Below are positions 24,212 to 31,889 of a DNA stretch of 41,171 nt, piece after piece. Both the position numbers and the translations under genes were made by a program. This DNA comes from Clostridia bacterium. Lineage in GTDB: Bacteria; Bacillota_A; Clostridia; Christensenellales; Borkfalkiaceae. Where the stretch lies: positions 1-41,171 of the forward strand of contig JAFTIK010000010.1 of assembly GCA_017456945.1 (NCBI GenBank), written 5' to 3'. Under the pieces are notes generated by a model. It was given only the letters and a program-made list of their open reading frames with translations, did not search any database and was not told the DNA's origin. How positions within the stretch are numbered: the stretch's first letter is position 1; each line of letters starts with the position of its first letter.

Positions 24212-24322
24212 ATTCTTTGGGGCGGGGTGTAATTCCCCACCGGCAGTAAAGTCTGCGAGCCTTTTTTGGTTGATTAGGTGCAATTCCTAAACCGACGGTA
24301 TAGTCCGGATGAGAAAAGAATT
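24212..24322 (+). promoter_or_regulatory. FMN riboswitch (RFN element)
   Basis: The conserved blocks GGGGCGGGGTG, AATTCCCCACCGGC, AGTAAAGTCTGCGAGC, TTAGGTGCAATTCC, CCGACGGTATAGTCCGGATG and AGAAAAGAA are all present in order. P1 pairs ATTCTTT with AAAGAAT. FMN binding should favour the terminator at 24360-24386 and turn off ribU. Confidence 0.96.
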
Positions 24323-24359
24323 AGGTAGGGCTTTTTTGCCCTGCTTTAACTTGTTTTTT

Positions 24360-24386
24360 ACGCCCCGAAGAAAAGGGGCGTTTTTT
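24360..24386 (+). terminator. Terminator of the FMN switch that contains the ribU ribosome site
   Basis: ACGCCCC and GGGGCGT pair around GAAGAAAA and are followed by six T, which end at the ATG. The AAAAGGGG ribosome site forms part of the loop and 3' arm, so the same hairpin can terminate transcription and block translation. Confidence 0.8.
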
Positions 24387-24959
24387 ATGACTGAAAACAA
24401 AGAAAAAGAAACTAAAAAGAATTCTATATCCTTAACTAAAAGGCTAGTTGGAACGGCAATGTTCGCCGCCTTATCTTACGCCGTGTCCTTTTTAGAATTT
24501 CCCATTTTCCCCGCGGCGTCTTTTCTAAAACTAGATTTTTCCGCCGTGTTTATCGTGCTATCTGCCTTTTTGTTCGGGCCGGTGTTCGGCGTGTCCGCTT
24601 GCGCGGTAAAAGAACTTCTATGCTTTTTAACCAAGTCTAGCACGGGCGGTGTTGGTGAGATTGCTAACTTTATAGTAATCACCGGCTTTATTCTTATTCC
24701 GTCCGTAGTGTATTGCTTTAAGAAAGGCTTGCCCGTGGTAATCGTAACCCTTTCAATAGGTTGTTTGGTGCAAGTAGGGCTTTCGCTTTTAACTAATAGG
24801 TTTATAAATTTCCCGCTCTTTATGGGCGACTACGCTAAAACTGCGTTTGAAAGCCTTTGGGTTTACGTTGCGTTGTTTAATTTAATAAAGAGCGTGGCTA
24901 TAAGCGCCGTGACCGTTTTGGTGTATAAGCGTATTTCTAAAATAATAAAGTCAATTTAA
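24387..24959 (+). CDS. ribU: RibU, riboflavin-specific ECF transporter substrate-binding subunit
   Basis: The 190-residue membrane protein has about six helices with RibU features: LTKRLVGTAMFAALSYAVSFLEFPIFP (seen as TKRLVGTAMFAALSY and FLEFPIFP), LKLDFSAVFIVLSAFLFGP (a L-x-LDFSxxP-like motif) and KELLCFLTKSST. RibU captures riboflavin and docks on the shared ECF energising module. The FMN riboswitch just upstream supports the assignment. I start at 24387 rather than at the in-frame ATG at 24309, because the latter lies inside the riboswitch. Confidence 0.94.
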   Translation: MTENKEKETKKNSISLTKRLVGTAMFAALSYAVSFLEFPIFPAASFLKLDFSAVFIVLSAFLFGPVFGVSACAVKELLCFLTKSSTGGVGEIANFIVITGFILIPSVVYCFKKGLPVVIVTLSIGCLVQVGLSLLTNRFINFPLFMGDYAKTAFESLWVYVALFNLIKSVAISAVTVLVYKRISKIIKSI

Positions 24960-24988
24960 TTTACAAAACGGGATAAAAATATTATAAT
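24960..24988 (+). promoter_or_regulatory. Promoter that places tsaE on a leaderless transcript
   Basis: TTTACA (24960-24965) and TATAAT (24983-24988), 17-base spacer; the ATG at 24995 follows the -10 box by 6 bases. Confidence 0.8.
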
Positions 24989-24994
24989 AAATAT

Positions 24995-25390
24995 ATGGAA
25001 ATAATTTCGACTAACCAAAACCAAACGGAAAAGATTGCGTTTGAATACGCTAAAACCTTAAAGATGGGTGACGTGGTGCTACTTAAAGGTGGCTTAGGCG
25101 CAGGTAAAACGGCGTTTACCAAAGGCGTTGCTAAATTTTTCGGGCTCGAAGGGGTTACTAGCCCTACTTACGCCTATCTTAACGTTTACGGCGATAAGAT
25201 TTATCATTACGACTGTTATAGGTTGTCTTGTGGTGAAGATGCCGAAAGGCTGGGGCTTACCGACTATTTCGGTGGTGATAATATCTGTCTTATAGAGTGG
25301 TCGGAAAATATAGAAGACGTTCTTCCCGACGACTGTAAGAGCGTGGTTATAGAACGGATTGACGAGAATACGAGAAAGATTATTTTATGA
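24995..25390 (+). CDS. tsaE: tRNA threonylcarbamoyladenosine synthesis ATPase TsaE
   Basis: The 131-residue protein has the Walker A GGLGAGKTAFTKGVA (residues 32-46), the switch motif VTSPTYAYLNVY and LIEWSENI, all typical of TsaE. With TsaB and TsaD it makes the t6A37 modification of ANN-decoding tRNAs. No ribosome site precedes the ATG; the promoter spacing implies a leaderless mRNA. The stop overlaps the tsaB start (ATGA). Confidence 0.95.
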   Translation: MEIISTNQNQTEKIAFEYAKTLKMGDVVLLKGGLGAGKTAFTKGVAKFFGLEGVTSPTYAYLNVYGDKIYHYDCYRLSCGEDAERLGLTDYFGGDNICLIEWSENIEDVLPDDCKSVVIERIDENTRKIIL

Positions 25391-25995
25391 ATTATTTAGC
25401 AGTTGACACGAGTGGTAAAAACCTTACCGTTATCGTATGTAAAAACGATATAATAACAACTTTTCACGATGACGAGTGCGGGGTCAATCACTCGGTAGAA
25501 CTTATGCCGAGAATAGAAGAACTTGCCGAGCAAACGGGGTTTGATTTTAGCAAAGCCGATTTTTTTGCTTGTGTGGTTGGCGCAGGCTCGTTTACGGGCA
25601 TTAGAATAGGGGTGGCTACTGTAAAGGCAATGTGTTTTGCTTTTAATAAACCTTGCCTTTCCATAACTTCTTTCGATACCCTTGCATACAATGTTAAGGG
25701 CGGAAAAGTTCTTGCGGTTATAGACGCTAAACATAACGGATTTTACGTTTGTGGGTATGAAAAGGGCAAAGTGTGTTTATCCCCCGAGTATATTATGCGC
25801 CCAGAGTTAGAAAAACTCGCTACCGAGTATTCGCTAGTGGCAATAGATGCGATTGATGGGTTTAACCTTACTACAGTTTCCGTTTCAAAAGGTTTAGAAC
25901 TTGCCGTAAGCGCAAAACTTAGCGAAGTTAGTTCTGATATAGAAAGTTTAACCCCCTTATACGTGCGCAAAAGTCAGGCGGAGGAAGGAAGATGA
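25387..25995 (+). CDS. tsaB: tRNA threonylcarbamoyladenosine synthesis protein TsaB
   Basis: The 202-residue protein starts with LAVDTSGKNLTV, an actin/Hsp70-like ATPase-fold strand, followed by NHSVELMPRIEEL and GAGSFTGIRIGVATVKA, the standard TsaB signature. TsaB is the inactive partner of TsaD in the t6A complex. It overlaps tsaE by 4 bases and rimI by 4 bases, so the three are translationally coupled. tsaD is not in the window. The C-terminus LTPLYVRKSQAEEGR is the usual TsaB ending. Confidence 0.94.
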   Translation: MNYLAVDTSGKNLTVIVCKNDIITTFHDDECGVNHSVELMPRIEELAEQTGFDFSKADFFACVVGAGSFTGIRIGVATVKAMCFAFNKPCLSITSFDTLAYNVKGGKVLAVIDAKHNGFYVCGYEKGKVCLSPEYIMRPELEKLATEYSLVAIDAIDGFNLTTVSVSKGLELAVSAKLSEVSSDIESLTPLYVRKSQAEEGR

Positions 25996-26426
25996 CCTTC
26001 GAACGCTTTGACCAAAGTAAGGTTAGCAAAATACTTGCCGTGGAAAGTCAAAACTTTTCGGACGGGTGGAGTAGAGAACAATTGATATCTGCGTTTAGAA
26101 CGGGCAATTTTTATTGCGACGCGCTTATCGTTAACGGTAAGACAGTTGGGCTAATAACCTATTCATTATCCGTGGATACTGCAGATATAGAAGGGGTGGT
26201 AACCGTAACTAGCGAGCGTGGCAAGGGGTATGGTAAAGCGTTGGTGTCGCGCGCCCTTTCTCAGATTAAAAGTTTCAATAAGACTAAGGTTTTTTTGGAA
26301 GTAAGGGAAAGTAACGCCCCTGCAATCGCGCTTTATTTAGGGTGTGGTTTTAATAAGATTTCCGTCAGAAAGAATTATTACCCCGACGGCGAGAACGCCT
26401 TGGTTATGGTAAAGGAGTTAGTATAA
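25992..26426 (+). CDS. rimI: Ribosomal-protein-alanine N-acetyltransferase RimI-type (GNAT)
   Basis: The 144-residue protein has the GNAT acetyl-CoA loop (SERGKGYGKALVSRAL, about 76-91), the Asn/Tyr-rich end VRESNAPAIALYLGCGFNKIS and NYYPDGENALVM, matching RimI, which acetylates the N-terminus of S18. Its place after tsaB is conserved in Firmicutes. GGAGGAAG precedes its ATG inside tsaB. Confidence 0.9.
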   Translation: MTFERFDQSKVSKILAVESQNFSDGWSREQLISAFRTGNFYCDALIVNGKTVGLITYSLSVDTADIEGVVTVTSERGKGYGKALVSRALSQIKSFNKTKVFLEVRESNAPAIALYLGCGFNKISVRKNYYPDGENALVMVKELV

Positions 26427-26467
26427 AAGGTCAAAGCAATACGGCTTTTACTAACGAGAAAGCGCTC

Positions 26468-27133
26468 GTGTTTTTGCACGGGTATCTGGCAAGTTCGGAT
26501 AGTTTTGTATATCAAAGAGATTTTTTTAGTAAAGATTTCAAGGTTTTTGCCATAGACTTTAAGGGCTTTGGCAAGAACGGGGGTATGGAATATCCTTATT
26601 CGCTTGACGATTACGTGGTGGAACTTGTAGAATATCTAAATAAGAACGGAATAGTAAAACCACACGTGGTAGCCCACTCGTTTGGGGCAAGGGTGGCTAT
26701 TAAAGCCCTTTATAAATACCCCGACTTGTTTGATAAATTAGTCGTTACGGGTGGCGCGGGGCTTAAACCCAAACGCACGCTTAAAAAGGTCGTTAAAAAG
26801 TTAACTTTCAATCTGCTTAAACGATTTTGTAGTAGGGAAAGGTTAAAAGGCTTTTACTCGCCCGATTATCTTGCGTTAGACCCCGTTATGAAAGAAAGTT
26901 TTCGCCTTATCGTAGGCGAGCATTTAGACGGGGTGTTGCCGTCTATCAAGAATAAAACCCTTTTAATTTACGGCAAAAAAGATAAAGAAACACCCGTTTA
27001 TATGGCTAAACGGTTTAACAAAGGGCTAGTTAACAGTTCTTTAAGCATATACGAGAACGCTGGGCATTTCTGTTTTATAGATTGCCCGCTTAAATTCAAC
27101 TTGGAGGTAAGGGAGTTTTTGCTCTCGGAATAG
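26468..27133 (+). CDS. Alpha/beta hydrolase (start uncertain)
   Basis: The product has the alpha/beta-hydrolase layout: FLHGYLASSDSF (oxyanion-hole HG), DFKGFGKNGG, VAHSFGARVA with the nucleophile Ser in G/A-x-S-x-G (AHSFGA), LLIYGKKDKETP with the acid Asp, and NAGHFCFIDCP with the catalytic His. Substrate is unknown. The first canonical start is the GTG at 26468, which would remove the usual first strand. Conserved-looking residues KGQSNTAFTNEKALV lie upstream in frame, preceded at the right distance by AAAGGAG and an ATA at 26423. A non-standard ATA start or a lost base is possible. It is the fourth gene of the tsaE operon. Confidence 0.85.
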   Translation: MFLHGYLASSDSFVYQRDFFSKDFKVFAIDFKGFGKNGGMEYPYSLDDYVVELVEYLNKNGIVKPHVVAHSFGARVAIKALYKYPDLFDKLVVTGGAGLKPKRTLKKVVKKLTFNLLKRFCSRERLKGFYSPDYLALDPVMKESFRLIVGEHLDGVLPSIKNKTLLIYGKKDKETPVYMAKRFNKGLVNSSLSIYENAGHFCFIDCPLKFNLEVREFLLSE

Positions 27134-27134
27134 T

Positions 27135-28823
27135 ATGTTTCCATTAAACGCAACGGAATTTATGCAAATTTATTCGGCGAACCGCCTTCATACTTATCTT
27201 TTAATAGGTGTTATCAACGCGATAATACTATTTTTGGCTTCTTTTAAGTTTATTCTCGTTCTTCAACAATGCGGTTACCGTGGCAAACGCTATTTTAAGT
27301 GGCTAGGCAATAAAGAAACGCCATATCTTTCTAGGTTGATGTTGCTTTGCTTGCTCGCATTTCTTTTCTTCGCCGTGCTTAATATGTGTTTTATGCCCGT
27401 TATGAAAAGTATCGGAATAGTAAACGGTGGTTCTTATATCGGGTTTGCGTCTTACATCTTGTTTACCATAGTGTATATTAAAACTGAAAGTAGCGTAAAC
27501 GCTAAAGTGCCCATTAAAAAGACAAGGCGTTTAGTTCGTCTTTGCATAACCTATTTTATAGTGCTTTTTGCAATGACTTACGGGCTTTTGGTGCTTTTAG
27601 ATTATTTGGCGTTTACGATTAACGACGAAGTGGTGGCTATTCTTCGCTATTCGTTAATATGTGGTATGCCCATTTTAATACCTTACGTATTTTTCGGCGC
27701 TTACTGCTTGAACGAGCCTTTTGAACATATTATAAGAACGCACTATATTCGTTCTGCAGAGCATAAACTAGACCAAGCAGACATTATTAAAATCGGCGTA
27801 ACGGGCAGTTACGGCAAAACTAGCGTTAAAGAAATATTAAAGACTATACTTTCACAAAAGTATAGGGTGCTTGCAACCCCGTCGTCATATAATACCCCTT
27901 TAGGTATAGCGTTGACGGTTAAAAATTTAGATAGTACTCACGACGTTTTTATTGCGGAAATGGGCGCTCGCGCTAAGGGGGATATTAAAGACCTTGTAAA
28001 AATCGTAAAACCGCAGTTTGGCGTGCTTACGGGGGTCAACAATCAACACTTGGAAACTTTTGGCGATATAGAAACTACTATGGCTACCAAGTACGAATTG
28101 TTTGAAAGTTTAGAAAAGGACGGCGTTGGGTTCTTCTCGTCGGATAACGAGCGCGCGCAAGAACTTATGAAAAAGTTCGGTGGCGAAAAATATTCTGCGG
28201 GTGTTAATGGCGCAAATAATCTAGTAACGGCGTCGGATATAGTTACCGACGTTAAGGGTATGAGTTTTATGCTCAATATTCAAGGCGAAGAGAGCGTGCG
28301 TTGCTCTACAACCTTGCTTGGTAAGCATAGCGTGAGAAACATTTGTCTTGCGGCGGCGGTTGCTTATATGGTTGGGCTTACGCCCGAAGAAATTGCAGTC
28401 GGCATAAACAGAATTCAGTCTATCGGGCACAGGTTGGAACTTATGCCCAACAATAAGAATATAGTAATTATTGACGACAGTTATAACGCTAGTATCGACG
28501 GGGTGAAGGCGGCTATGGACGTTCTAGATACCTTTACGGGTAGAAAGATAGTTTTAACCCCAGGGCTAGTGGAACTCGGTAAAATAGAAAACCTTGCCAA
28601 CTTTGAAATGGGTAAGATGATAGCAGAACATGCGGATAAAGTTATCGTTATCGGTAAACATAACGCGGTTATGCTTATTAACGGGCTTATAGAAGGCGGT
28701 ATGGATAGGGCGAATATTAAGTTCGCTAAAAATCTTAACAAGGGCAACGAACTTCTAAACTCTATCATGCAAGAAGGCGACGTGGTTCTGTTTGAAAACG
28801 ATTTGCCAGATAATTACAACTAA
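27135..28823 (+). CDS. murF: Mur ligase (MurF-type) with an N-terminal membrane domain
   Basis: This 562-residue protein has about 210 N-terminal residues with five or so helices (LLIGVINAIILFLASFKFIL, LMLLCLLAFLFFAVLNMCF, IGFASYILFTIVYI and others). A complete Mur ligase follows: IGVTGSYGKTSVKEI (ATP loop, about 220-234), PSSYNTPLG, AEMGARAKGDI, GVNNQHLETFG, IGHRLELM and IIDDSYNASIDG. The motifs fit UDP-MurNAc-tripeptide D-Ala-D-Ala ligase, and the next gene is a D-Ala-D-Ala ligase. Fusion to a membrane domain is unusual compared with soluble MurF and would bring the step to the membrane. It starts 1 base after the hydrolase stop, with a poor ribosome site. Confidence 0.88.
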   Translation: MFPLNATEFMQIYSANRLHTYLLIGVINAIILFLASFKFILVLQQCGYRGKRYFKWLGNKETPYLSRLMLLCLLAFLFFAVLNMCFMPVMKSIGIVNGGSYIGFASYILFTIVYIKTESSVNAKVPIKKTRRLVRLCITYFIVLFAMTYGLLVLLDYLAFTINDEVVAILRYSLICGMPILIPYVFFGAYCLNEPFEHIIRTHYIRSAEHKLDQADIIKIGVTGSYGKTSVKEILKTILSQKYRVLATPSSYNTPLGIALTVKNLDSTHDVFIAEMGARAKGDIKDLVKIVKPQFGVLTGVNNQHLETFGDIETTMATKYELFESLEKDGVGFFSSDNERAQELMKKFGGEKYSAGVNGANNLVTASDIVTDVKGMSFMLNIQGEESVRCSTTLLGKHSVRNICLAAAVAYMVGLTPEEIAVGINRIQSIGHRLELMPNNKNIVIIDDSYNASIDGVKAAMDVLDTFTGRKIVLTPGLVELGKIENLANFEMGKMIAEHADKVIVIGKHNAVMLINGLIEGGMDRANIKFAKNLNKGNELLNSIMQEGDVVLFENDLPDNYN

Positions 28824-28834
28824 AATAAAAAATT

Positions 28835-28874
28835 AAAAACACCAAAGCAAAAAATCTTGCGGAGGTGTTTTTTT
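28835..28874 (+). terminator. Hairpin with terminator features enclosing the ddl ribosome site
   Basis: AAAAACACC (28835-28843) pairs with GGTGTTTTT (28864-28872), with an inner GCAA/TTGC stem. The GGAGGTG ribosome site is part of the 3' arm and the T run reaches the ATG at 28875. It could terminate murF transcripts, repress ddl translation, or respond to a signal. No aptamer family was recognised. Confidence 0.65.
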
Positions 28875-29977
28875 ATGAAGAATATCGCAGTATTTTACGG
28901 CGGGGTATCCGTCGAGCACGACGTTTCGGTGATAACGGGCGTATTAACCACCAACGCCATAGATAAAACCAAATATAACCCTATCCCCGTGTACGTGGAT
29001 AGGTCGGGTAGATGGTTTACGGGCGAGCGATTGAAAGACATAGAGTTTTATAAAGCCGTAGAAGAAAAGAAACTTATTCGCGTAACCTTAAAGAGTGGCG
29101 AAAACACCCTTTATGCCGTTAAGGGTAAGAAATTAAAACCGTTAGGCGTTATATCCGTTGCAATAAATTGTATGCACGGCGAGCGTGGAGAAGACGGCTC
29201 TCTTTCAGGGCTACTAAAAATGTGCGAAATACCTATGGCGTCACCCGATACTATGCCTAGCGCCGTTTGTATGGATAAGTGTTTTACCAAAACGGTTATG
29301 AAAGGGCTAAAAGTAAAAGTCTTGCCTTACGCTACCGTGATAAAGGCTTCTGAAAGCAAGATAAAGTGCGCTAATTTAGGGTATCCTTTGGTGGTTAAAC
29401 CCGCATGCCTTGGCTCTAGCATAGGGGTAAAGAAAGTTAACGACGACGAGCAACTTTTTTACGCCGTTACCGACGGGTTAAGGTATGGCGAAAAGGTTAT
29501 AGTAGAGCCGTGTTTAACCAACTTTACCGAAATAAATTGCGCGTGTTATAAAGGGCTCGACGGCAAGTTAAAGGTTTCCGAGTGCGAGCGCCCCGTGGGT
29601 AATTCTTCTTTACTTACCTTTGACGATAAATACAGAAAGGGGAAAGGGTATTCCCCGCGGATATACCCTTAAAGCAGTCGGATAAAATTAAAGAGATAAC
29701 TAAAACCGTTTATCAAGGGCTTTGTCTTGACGGGGTTGTGAGAATGGATTTCTTTATTAAGGATAAAGATATTTACCTTAACGAAGTAAACACCGTGCCA
29801 GGCTCGCTTGCTTACTACTTGTTCAAAGATACCGTAAAGGGATATAGCGAGATTTTAACCGAACTCATTACCGTTGCGGAAAGAAAATATTCGGCGTGTT
29901 GCTCTATAAAAAAGACTTTGGGTACGGGTATTTTAAACATGAAAGGCGCGAAGGGCAAAAATAGTTGTAAAAATTAG
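28875..29977 (+). pseudogene. ddl: D-alanine--D-alanine ligase, reading frame broken by a -1 shift near 29640
   Basis: Frame 1 (28875-29672) encodes the first two domains: NIAVFYGGVSVEHDVSV, NCMHGERGEDGSLSGLL, YPLVVKPACLGSSIGV and EPCLTNFTEINCA. It then ends DDKYRKGKGYSPRIYP-stop. The -1 frame continues with family-typical sequence: ERVFPADIPLKQSDK, GLCLDGVVRMDFFI, and YLNEVNTVPGS, the conserved ATP/Mg-binding end. Joined, they give DDKYRKGERVFPADIP and a full-length enzyme of about 367 residues. The joint lies in A_AAG_GGG (29636-29642). Possible causes are a sequencing indel in the G run, a true mutation, or programmed frameshifting. The ligase makes the D-Ala-D-Ala that MurF attaches, so loss would be serious unless a second copy exists. 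Confidence 0.85.
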
Positions 29978-29993
29978 GATTATGTGATAAAAT
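29965..29993 (+). promoter_or_regulatory. Promoter of the icd-ung-apgM operon
   Basis: TTGTAA (29965-29970) and TAAAAT (29988-29993), 17-base spacer, inside the end of ddl. Confidence 0.65.
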
Positions 29994-30020
29994 ACAAAAG
30001 AAAAAACAAGGAGAAAAACT

Positions 30021-31220
30021 ATGGACAGAATTAAAATGAAAACTCCACTCGTCGAAATGGACGGGGATGAAATGACTAGAATTTTATGGCAATGGATAAA
30101 GGAAATTCTTATTCTTCCTTACGTTGACTTAAAAACGGAATATTACGACTTGGGCTTGCCCGAAAGGGATAAGACGGATGATAAAGTAACCGTATTAAGC
30201 GCAGAGGCTACTAAAAAGTACGGGGTTGCCGTTAAGTGCGCAACTATAACCCCGAACGCTCAAAGGGTGGAAGAATACAATCTTAAAAAGATGTATAAGA
30301 GCCCTAACGGCACTATTCGCGCTATGCTTGACGGCACGGTTTTCCGCGCGCCTATTATCGTTGACGGCGTTACCCCTTATATTCCTACTTGGAAAAAGCC
30401 CATCGTAATAGCAAGGCACGCTTACGGGGATATTTATAAATCTGTTGACGGTAAGGCTGGCGCAGGTAAGGTGGAACTAGTTTACACGGATACCGACGGC
30501 AATAAGACGACTAAACTCGTTCATGAATTTAGCGGAGACGGGGTAGTTATGGCAATGCACAATACGGATAAATCCATTAAGAGTTTTGCGCGCGCTTGCT
30601 TTAACTACGCGTTAGACGTTAAACTTCCCCTTTGGTTTTCAACTAAAGATACTATAAGTAAGGTTTACGACGGAAATTTCAAGGCTATTTTTGAAGAAAT
30701 TTATCAAACGGAATATAAAGAAAAGTTTGAAAAGGCGGGTATAGAATATATGTACACCCTTATTGACGACGTGGTGGCTAGAATCGTTAGAAGTCAGGGC
30801 GGAATCGTTTGGGCGTGCAAGAACTACGACGGTGACGTTATGAGCGATATGGTTGCAACTGCTTACGGTAGTCTTGCAATGATGACTAGCGTGCTCGTTT
30901 CGCCCGACGGCGTTTACGAATACGAAGCGGCTCACGGCACGGTTACTCGCCATTACTATAAATATATTAAGGGTGAAGAAACTTCTACAAACCCCGTGGC
31001 AACTATCTTTGCTTGGACGGGCGCTCTTCGTAAAAGGGGCGAAATGGACGGGCTTTTGGATCTTGTGGATTTTGCAGACAGATTAGAAAAAGCCACCGTT
31101 ACCACTATTGAAGAAGGGGAAATGACGGGGGATATGATAGGGCTATTTAAGAAGGACGGCGTAACCCCGAAAAAACTTAATTCTAAAGAATTTTTACAAG
31201 CGATAGCAAAGAGAATTTAA
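30021..31220 (+). CDS. icd: NADP-dependent isocitrate dehydrogenase (homodimeric, type II)
   Basis: The 399-residue protein opens with [17 protein letters not shown] and contains [73 protein letters not shown] and [12 protein letters not shown]. These are the motifs of the eukaryotic-like (type II) NADP isocitrate dehydrogenase, found also in many Clostridia and Bacteroidetes. It converts isocitrate to 2-oxoglutarate, supplying glutamate and NADPH. AAGGAGAAA precedes the ATG. ung starts at the base after the stop codon. Confidence 0.95.
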   Translation: MDRIKMKTPLVEMDGDEMTRILWQWIKEILILPYVDLKTEYYDLGLPERDKTDDKVTVLSAEATKKYGVAVKCATITPNAQRVEEYNLKKMYKSPNGTIRAMLDGTVFRAPIIVDGVTPYIPTWKKPIVIARHAYGDIYKSVDGKAGAGKVELVYTDTDGNKTTKLVHEFSGDGVVMAMHNTDKSIKSFARACFNYALDVKLPLWFSTKDTISKVYDGNFKAIFEEIYQTEYKEKFEKAGIEYMYTLIDDVVARIVRSQGGIVWACKNYDGDVMSDMVATAYGSLAMMTSVLVSPDGVYEYEAAHGTVTRHYYKYIKGEETSTNPVATIFAWTGALRKRGEMDGLLDLVDFADRLEKATVTTIEEGEMTGDMIGLFKKDGVTPKKLNSKEFLQAIAKRI

Positions 31221-31889
31221 ATGATAAAAATCACGAAAGAGTGGGATGAACTTCTTGGCAGGCAATTTTCTTCTGCGAGTTACCTAAAACTTCGCGTATT
31301 TCTAAAAGAAGAATATTCTACTAGAACGGTTTATCCGTCAATGTACGATATTTTTAACAGTATGAAACTTACGCCTTTTAACGACGTAAAGGTCGTACTG
31401 CTCGGGCAAGACCCATACCACAACCAAGGTCAAGCAATGGGGCTTTCCTTTTCCGTGCCTAAGGGAATAGATAAACCCCCGTCGCTCGTTAATATATTTA
31501 AAGAGATTAAGGCGGAAACGGGGGCTGATATGCCGTTGCACGGCGACCTTACGGGGTGGGCTAAACAAGGCGTACTATTGCTTAACGCCGTGCTTACCGT
31601 TCGCGAACACCAAGCCAACTCCCATAAGGGTAAGGGTTGGGAAGAGTTTACCGACGGAATTATTAAAACGATAAGCGATACAAATGAAAAGGTGGTTTTC
31701 TTGCTTTGGGGTGGTAACGCTAGAAGCAAAAAACCGCTTATAGACGGAAGAAAACATTTGATTTTAGAATGCGCGCACCCAAGCCCTTTGTCGGCTTATA
31801 ACGGGTTTTTCGGGTGTGGACATTTTGTTAAGGCTAACGAATACTTAAAAGCAAACGGACTAAAAGAGATAGACTGGAGTAATTTATGA
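31221..31889 (+). CDS. ung: Uracil-DNA glycosylase
   Basis: The 222-residue protein has the family-1 signatures LLGQDPYHNQGQAMGLSFSV (with the water-activating Asp of GQDPYH), LLLNAVLTV, VFLLWGGNARSKK and ECAHPSPLSAYNGFFGCGHF. It removes uracil from DNA. No ribosome site is independent of icd; translation is probably coupled. The stop overlaps the apgM start by 4 bases. Confidence 0.96.
   Translation: MIKITKEWDELLGRQFSSASYLKLRVFLKEEYSTRTVYPSMYDIFNSMKLTPFNDVKVVLLGQDPYHNQGQAMGLSFSVPKGIDKPPSLVNIFKEIKAETGADMPLHGDLTGWAKQGVLLLNAVLTVREHQANSHKGKGWEEFTDGIIKTISDTNEKVVFLLWGGNARSKKPLIDGRKHLILECAHPSPLSAYNGFFGCGHFVKANEYLKANGLKEIDWSNL

Noticed and set aside
24309..24386. N-terminal extension of RibU
   Set aside because: It lies within the FMN riboswitch and its terminator; the family start is at 24387.
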